DNA of 64,000 nucleotides from Bimuria novae-zelandiae CBS 107.79 (lineage: Eukaryota; Ascomycota; Dothideomycetes; Pleosporales; Didymosphaeriaceae), in assembly GCA_010015655.1 (NCBI GenBank), contig ML976665.1, forward strand, positions 241,909-305,908, in the 5' to 3' direction. Shown in pieces: positions 57,856 through 64,000 of the stretch (the first letter of the stretch is position 1; every line of letters begins with the position of its first letter). The notes beneath the pieces are model-generated. The model saw nothing but the letters and a program-made list of their open reading frames with translations. It was not told the DNA's origin and did no database searches. A program made the position numbers and the translations under genes.

Positions 57856-58440
57856 TTTTGAGCGTAGTACAGCTTGTCAGTAGCTGTCGCGATTTGTTTT
57901 TAGGTGCTGGGGAAGGTGGCATATATCAGCATCAATCAATGCTTTGTCACGTCCTTACGTGGTGAAGATGCAGCTCACCCGCGGTTTCTGACGGCGGCCT
58001 AGTTTCCTCTCACCGTTTCACGATCTTCGTTGTCGCAATTGGTCTCTTACCAGCCCAGGCCTTTCCCGCATGGCCGCACGGAGTTCTGCACGTTTTCGTG
58101 TCTTTATGACGTCATTACTACCTAGGTCAAGTGTCTTCCTTGGACCTGTTCAGCAAACGGCCAGTTATGCTTCAATCCAGTCAAATGCCGGCAGAGCGCA
58201 AACTCTCTTCGAACGAGTCTCATGGGGACCTGGTCCGACGTGCATGCTTGGTTCCCGGTGATGCTTGTCAACTCAGAGTTGCTCGTAAGGATACAACTGC
58301 AAGAACACTTGAGCGCTGACCGTTTGTACTGGCATTCTACTCATTAGCATTTGCTTCGCGCTATGGCTAACGGTTCTCGATGGCCCTTAAGAGTCCCTTC
58401 GCTCTTCTGCTGTGTGCGAAGCAGAGTTGTCAACAAACAA
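57856..58440. other. Upstream region of the sulfite oxidase locus, to the AT-rich boundary
   Basis: 585 bp of normal composition with the probable sulfite oxidase promoter. No gene is supported. Composition changes abruptly to AT-rich at about 58,440. Confidence 0.4.
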
Positions 58441-61044
58441 AACAAATAAAATTTAAAGCTGACTTTTGCTTTATTTAACAATTTTATAGTATTATAGTTT
58501 ATTTATTTGATTTTAATAGACTATAGGGGTGCTTTTATTTAAATTATTTATTTAAATTTTAAGAAGCTAAAGACAATAAAAAGTAATTTATATAGTAATT
58601 ACTATAGTAACTCCTTCTACTCCTCTATCTTAAAGCTTTTAATAAGTATTTTTTATAGTACTTTGCTACTATTATCGCGCTTAGAGGCTTAAAACCTGCC
58701 CTTATTTATCGGTACGTATAAATAAGAGCAGCTAGTAACTAAAAGTTTATTTTTTATTTTTATAGGTTTATTATATTACTAGTACCTAAGAAGACTTTTT
58801 TATAGTCGCTACTAAAGGTAAGGATTAAAAGTAAGTTCATTATAAGCTATAAAAAATATAAGTACTTTAGCTTTAATCTAAGCTAGTACTATATAGCTAT
58901 AACGCCTATTTTATATTATTAAGCTATTTATAGTATTTTTTTAGTTATTAATTATACTTATCTTTTACTACTTTAGTGTACTCGCGATCGCTAGCGTTAA
59001 GTATAAAATTAATAGTATTATTAAAGCTACTTATTAAGGGCTTTTATAGTATAACTAGTGTTATAGTTACGGCGTTAGCAGGCTTATAGGCTACCTATAG
59101 TTATAGAAACTACGCGTGGCAGTAATTATAGACCTTAGGTTTATATTACTATAAACACTTATAATATATCTTATAGCGTAGGTAGAGTGCTATAGTAGCG
59201 TAGTAAACAGGTACTTTAAGTAGCTTTTTAAAGTATTTAATCGCTTTCTTCTTTATAGCGCGTAGGTTAATTAGTAGGTAGTCTTTAAGCGCCTTAGTTA
59301 AGGTAAAATTAATACCTTTATAAGGCTTAAGGCAGGTATCTAGATTAGTAATTATAAACTTTAATATAGAAATTACTTTATATAGTGCACCGTAATAACT
59401 ACTTTTACTATAGTCTTAAAGGTAATTAGTTACAAACTTAAGCGGCTATAGTATAGTAATATAGTTATTAATAACTATCTAATCTATAGCTATAAGTCCT
59501 ATTAACCTTATTTATTATAGTATTAATAAAAGCTTATTATTATAACTTCGCGTAGTAAAGTTAGCTACTTTAGCCTCTATTATATAGTAATTAGTATACA
59601 AGATAATAGCTTATTAAAGCTTAATATTATACTTAAGTATACTATAATAGCTATTCTAGCATATAACTATAGGCTTAAATAGCTTACGTATACTAATAGA
59701 GGTAGCGCTTTAAAGTATTCTTTTATAGCTTACTAATAATAGCTCATAAAGAGGCTATCCTAATTTAGGGTATTAATAGGGTTTATTATATTAAAGAAGA
59801 CGCCTAATAGTCTATCCTTTTCTTACTTTTTTATATAAAACTTTTTTTTTTACATTTTTAGGCTTATTTTATACGCGTTAGCGTTGCGACTAAATATAAT
59901 TATTTAACTAATAAGGCTAAGTATATAATAAGCGTAGTAGAGGCGTTATTTAGTGCTATTAAAGATATATATTATAGTAAGTTTATTAATATTAAAGTAT
60001 TCTAGAATATTAGTAATAGCGTTAATTATAGCCTTACTAGAGTAAGTACCTACCACTTATAGCGGCGCTATAGGCAGGTTAACTATTACACTTTTATAGT
60101 TAACGTAGTGCGTAACTGTAGTAAAGAAGCCACGTTTACTACCTTTAGTAGTCTACTTATTAAAGCTTATATATACTTTACTCTTTATTTCTACTAACGC
60201 GCACACCACCTGTAGCTTTATATAATTATAAAGCTTTATTATAAAGCTTGCTACGCTATTATAAAAGCTTTATAGCGCTACTTCTACCTTAGCATTAGTA
60301 AATTTTATTATTTTATAAAAAGCTAGTGTTTTAAACTCGCGAAGGGCTTTATTATTATTTATTAATTAAAATATAGCTACCTATTAAAAGCTATATACGT
60401 TAAAGTTACTTAGTTTATTAAAGGTTTCTATAGTAATTTTAAGGCTACTTTTAGTAGTAAATTATAATAATATTTAGCTAAATTTACGCGTATGCTTATA
60501 GGTAACAAGGCTATTTTTATAAACTTAATAGCTAAATTTATTTTAGGTAAGGTATTATATAGCAGCGCTAGTTAATTTTATTACTTAGTATATAGCGCTA
60601 GGACGGTTAGGCGTGTAGTAGTACCTATATATAAAGTAGAGCTACTCTGGTGTAACGAGGTAGGCACGGTCGAACACGTGGCCTTCTCTCGCTTATAGAG
60701 GTTCCGGCTAGGCTAGGATCAAACAGTAGCGCTAGTGGCTGACCCTAGCATATCCTATATATATTATACTATACGAGTAATACTTGGCTTAAGTATTCTC
60801 GTGCGTACCTTTTGGTGCAGGTGAGGAAGTCACATAGTATTGGCTTAGTAAGCGGGGCGCTTACCTCATTACATCTGGCTTATATATATACTTTTTTTTA
60901 CACGCGATAGCTATGGTTATAGACCTAGCTAGTATTATTTTTTAGCGTAGTAAGTAGCTTTACTATACTATTTAATTTATTAAAGTTATAACTATTATAG
61001 TTACTAATCTAGCCCTCTTTAGAGGTAGAAGCTACCTCTATTAT
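58440..61044. mobile_element. RIP-degraded AT-rich relic of unknown class
   Basis: About 2.4 kb, excluding the solo LTR, of TpA-saturated sequence. One plus-strand stretch near 59,890-60,010 reads as protein-like (NYLTNKAKYIISVVEALF), but no transposase or pol motif can be assigned. I found no terminal repeats at its left edge. It hosts the solo LTR at 60,651 and is interrupted by copia I at 61,045. Confidence 0.45.
60651..60873. repeat. Solo LTR, TSD TCTGG
   Basis: 223 bp, TGTAACGAGGTAGGC at the left and GCTTACCTCATTACA at the right (imperfectly inverted tips). It has a perfect TCTGG duplication (60,646-60,650 and 60,874-60,878). It is the same family as 15,977-16,179 and less mutated. Confidence 0.88.
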
Positions 61045-61279
61045 TGTCAGATTTGATGGTATTCTGTCACTTTGAGATAGTGTGATCTTGATAGTTGATG
61101 AAGTTGATTGATTAAGTGATGGAGATTGGCCGTAGGCAAGGTCTCTAGTACGTGCCGACCTAACGCTAGCACTAACTAGGATAGTGTGCAACTAGAGGTG
61201 CGCCAGCCTTATATTCTCTACTATACTATTAATAATAGTGCAGGATTATAAAAGCCTTATAATTAGATATACCCCTTTA

Positions 61280-64000
61280 GCTTAAACATATCCTTAAGCT
61301 AAACGCTTTATAGTAATTAGTCTATCCTTCTACTCTATTTTAAAGGCCTCTATCCTCTGCTGTAGATCCTGCAGGGTGACCTCTTAATTAGTGATCTTGT
61401 CTAATATATTTATAAGTCCTAGTTTATCTAGAAACTTGTTCTATTTATTTACTAGTAGGGCCTTAGTTAGACTATCTGCCACTATATCCTCTAATTTTTA
61501 ATAGGTAATATTAATTGTTCCTTTAGCCACTTCCTGCCTTAGCTAATAATTATAGATATCTATATAGCGTAGCTTAGTCTGTAACTTTGCAATCTCTTTA
61601 GTAATAAGACAGATAGTCTATTAATTATTATAATTAATTATAATTAGGTAATTACTTATAGTAATCTAGAGCTCTCGAAGTAATCGCGAAGTGAAAATAG
61701 CCTCCTTAGCTACCTATAATAGTGCTAGTAATTTGGCCTCTATTATTAATATGGTGACTGTATCTTGTTTGCTTGCCTTCCAGGCAATTAGCCTACTAAA
61801 TAGTTTAATAATGTATCCTTGTCAACTCTTATAGTCTAGAGTATTATTAGTAAATAATACGTCGCTGGCCACTTCTAGGGTGTCTGCCCCTTCTAACTAT
61901 AGACCCAGTAATCTAGTCTTTGTAAGATAAAGGAGGACTTAATTAGCGGCAGTATAATAATCCTTACTTAAATTAGATAGAAAACGTAATAGTCTAGAGC
62001 TTATAAAGGCAATATTTAGTTAAGTTATAACTATAGTATAGAGAATTAATCCGACTTTACGCTAGTATTAATTAACTTTAGTCTTATTAGCTAGTCCTGT
62101 TCGCGAGAGTAATTTAATTAAAGTTATTAGTGTCTTATATCGTATCTTATGGTGATCTATAAGGCGAGATATCTTGTCGATGTATAAGGCTTGTAAAAGC
62201 CAGATCCTTCGCTTAGTGCGGTCTCTAATCACTTTAACTCCTAGAAACCACTATAGATCTTTTCCACCAGTGAGAGTAAACTTGGCGCTTATCTTTGTGA
62301 TGGCTGCTTCTGCGACAGATTTGTGATCTTTTTAATAGGCGATGATTATATTATCTACATAGAAGAAGATGATGAGTCCTTCCTTAATAAAATAATAAGG
62401 CTTATGTAGGACTATATTAAACCCTATATCGCGGAGTGCAGTAGTAAACTCTCTTTACCAAAGTAGGGGAGAGATACGCAGTCTATAAAGTGCTTTATAT
62501 AGTTAGAGGATTGCGCCTGCTCGCGTGTAGCCGCGAGGCATCCTTATATAGATTTCTCTATCTAGCTTGGCGTGGACAAAAGCGTTAGTAACGTTGTGTT
62601 AGATAAGCTCTAGGTTAAACTAAGCTATAATTAATATAAGTATATAAAAGGATTATTCTATAAGCGTTGCGGCGTAGGTATCTTGTAAGGTAAGATATTA
62701 CTACTAATTACCTTTTACTACTAATTTTACTTTGCACTTCTATAATTAATAGTATTTATTAAGCTTATAAGTATATACCTATATATAGTTAAGGATTTGA
62801 TAACCTGCTGCTTTTACTAGAGTGGCTATAACCTCGCTTTAGGACTTTATTTCCTTATAGCTCTAGAGATAAGATCGCTTGGCTTCCTTCTATATATTAT
62901 AGAGAGGGTGATTCTTAAGCTTGCTTCTGCAGGTAGGTGGTTCTAGTAGTAGGCTTCTGTGTGGCTTCTTACCTATAGTGATTATGCGTCTGAGCTAGGC
63001 CTTATCTAGTACCTTATCTTAATACTTACTACTGCTTCCTGCTTTCGTACCTGCTATAAATGCCGCGGCCTAAGGACTAACTTGTTTTTACCCTAATTAT
63101 ACTCTTAGGGATAGTTTAGCTTAATTATCTTTAGCTAGTAATTAGGCAAGGAGTGCAACTAGTAGTAGTATTATGAGAGCTAGTAATCCATACGCATAAG
63201 GAAGAAATTGAGAATTGTACTTGTTGTTGTATTGGGTGAAGCTACGAACAGTAGGTATACATGAGTGGCTGTAAACAGCGCTAGTGTAGGATGGGTAGTC
63301 GCATCTCAACACAGGTGAGGCGCCACTGCAAGTGGGGAAAGGGAGACTCCAAACCGTGACAAGTATTAATAAAGGTATTAAATAATTATAATTAAACTTC
63401 TTATCTTGCCTATACCCTAGGGTCCCTTTATCCTCTTCCTTTAGTGCCTTAGTGATTGTCTTATCTTTATAGAAGGACTCTGTGGCTTGACCCTGGCAAG
63501 GTAAGGGAGGTAACTCTACTAATTATACCTATGCTACTATCTCTTCTAAGGTGTTATATATAAGATTATCTATTAGGTCTTTAGTCTTGTCTAAGAATAC
63601 TATATCTTTATTAAATATTATATCGCGAGTGCTAATTGTCTTTGCGAGTGAGGGGATTTATATCCTCTAAATATTAGATAATTAGTAGCTAATAAGGTAA
63701 CTAATCTATACTTTAGGGTTTAATCTTTAGAGTTTGCTCTTATTACGCTTTATATCGTTAGTTATTATAAAAGCTTTGCAGCTATAAGCCTTAAGGTAAG
63801 TTTAATTAGGCTTTTTTAATTAAGTAACCTTGCTATTTTAAAAGGCTACTATTATAAAGAATACTTTGTATAGTAATCTCTAGTAATTAGCGTAGTTTAG
63901 TATTTAATTATAGAGGTAGACTACTGCCCGTGTAATCTTAGGCTATAGCTACTAAGGTAGGTTAGAGTCTAGTTGCATCGCGCGCGCTTTTTCCTTAATG
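61280..64000 (-). pseudogene. Copia pol relic of element I (partial)
   Basis: On the minus strand, RNase H lies at about 61,330-62,050. Reverse transcriptase follows to about 62,830, with YVDN at the catalytic box near 62,350 (YMDD in element E). More upstream pol sequence continues to the window edge. It is heavily interrupted by stops. Confidence 0.7.
63172..63361 (-). repeat. Solo LTR, little mutated, TSD AGTAT
   Basis: 190 bp of normal composition inside copia I, flanked by AGTAT at 63,167-63,171 and 63,362-63,366. On the minus strand it begins TGTCACGGTTTGGAG and ends CTCTCATA (probably CA originally). Comparison with the homologous uninterrupted stretch of copia E near 40,250 confirms it as an insertion. 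Confidence 0.82.

Larger units (their letters stand above)
61045..64000 (-). mobile_element. Ty1/copia retrotransposon I (minus), runs off the window
   Basis: The 3' LTR is 61,045-61,269 (TGTCAGATTTGATGG...AATTAGATA), preceded by ATTAT (61,040-61,044). A minus-strand polypurine tract (GCTAAAGGGGTA) borders it. The interior parallels copia E from 38,353 onward almost block for block, so it is a relative of E. Its other LTR lies beyond 64,000. It contains the solo LTR at 63,172-63,361. Confidence 0.85.

Overview
This window looks like nuclear DNA of a filamentous ascomycete (Pezizomycotina). The genes are short with 46-135 bp GT-AG introns carrying CTAAC-type branch points. Compact GC-balanced gene islands alternate sharply with AT-rich blocks saturated in TpA, the footprint of repeat-induced point mutation (RIP). 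The gene content (RING-variant family, Dal5-type permease, MARVEL protein, proteinase K-like subtilase, sulfite oxidase) suggests a Dothideomycete, but the class is an inference.

Region 1 (1-14,612) is a gene island. In order it holds: a RING protein; a small probable mitochondrial protein (minus); an MFS permease with six exons; a broken small ORF (minus); a two-exon unknown protein; a metallophosphoesterase; two tail-to-tail homologous proteins that both keep a 2OG-Fe(II) dioxygenase-type HxD...H...R pattern; a four-TM MARVEL-like protein; a dead RING gene; and a third RING gene that appears frameshifted. No operon or biosynthetic cluster is evident.

Region 2 (14,613-51,024) has no host genes. 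It is a nest of transposable elements, most with target-site duplications I could read. A palindromic MITE-like element (14,613-15,316) abuts an outer pogo/Fot1-like DNA transposon O (15,319-51,024). O contains two solo LTRs and a second Fot1-like element A (17,041-50,326). A holds a Ty3/gypsy element B (17,356-37,002) and a Ty1/copia element E (38,130-49,671). B's left LTR is split by Fot1-like C (17,609-23,473), which holds a solo LTR and the small LTR element H (18,337-22,116), itself split by Fot1-like G (18,657-20,508). B also contains the chromodomain gypsy D (27,635-34,255), and E contains copia F (41,953-48,134). Excision in order leaves O, A, C and G at about 1.9-2.1 kb each, the usual size of such transposons, which supports the reconstruction. 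Coding parts are riddled with TAG/TAA, while several LTRs are nearly intact.

Region 3 (51,025-58,440) is a second gene island: a secreted S8 subtilase, a single-pass Ser/Thr-rich membrane protein (minus), and a sulfite oxidase (minus) with an in-frame TGA five codons after its molybdenum-ligand cysteine.

Region 4 (58,440-64,000) is a second RIP block: an unclassified AT-rich relic, a solo LTR (60,651-60,873), and a copia element I (from 61,045, running off the window) that carries a little-mutated solo LTR (63,172-63,361).

I saw no rRNA, tRNA or CRISPR array. Telomeric repeats were not seen either.
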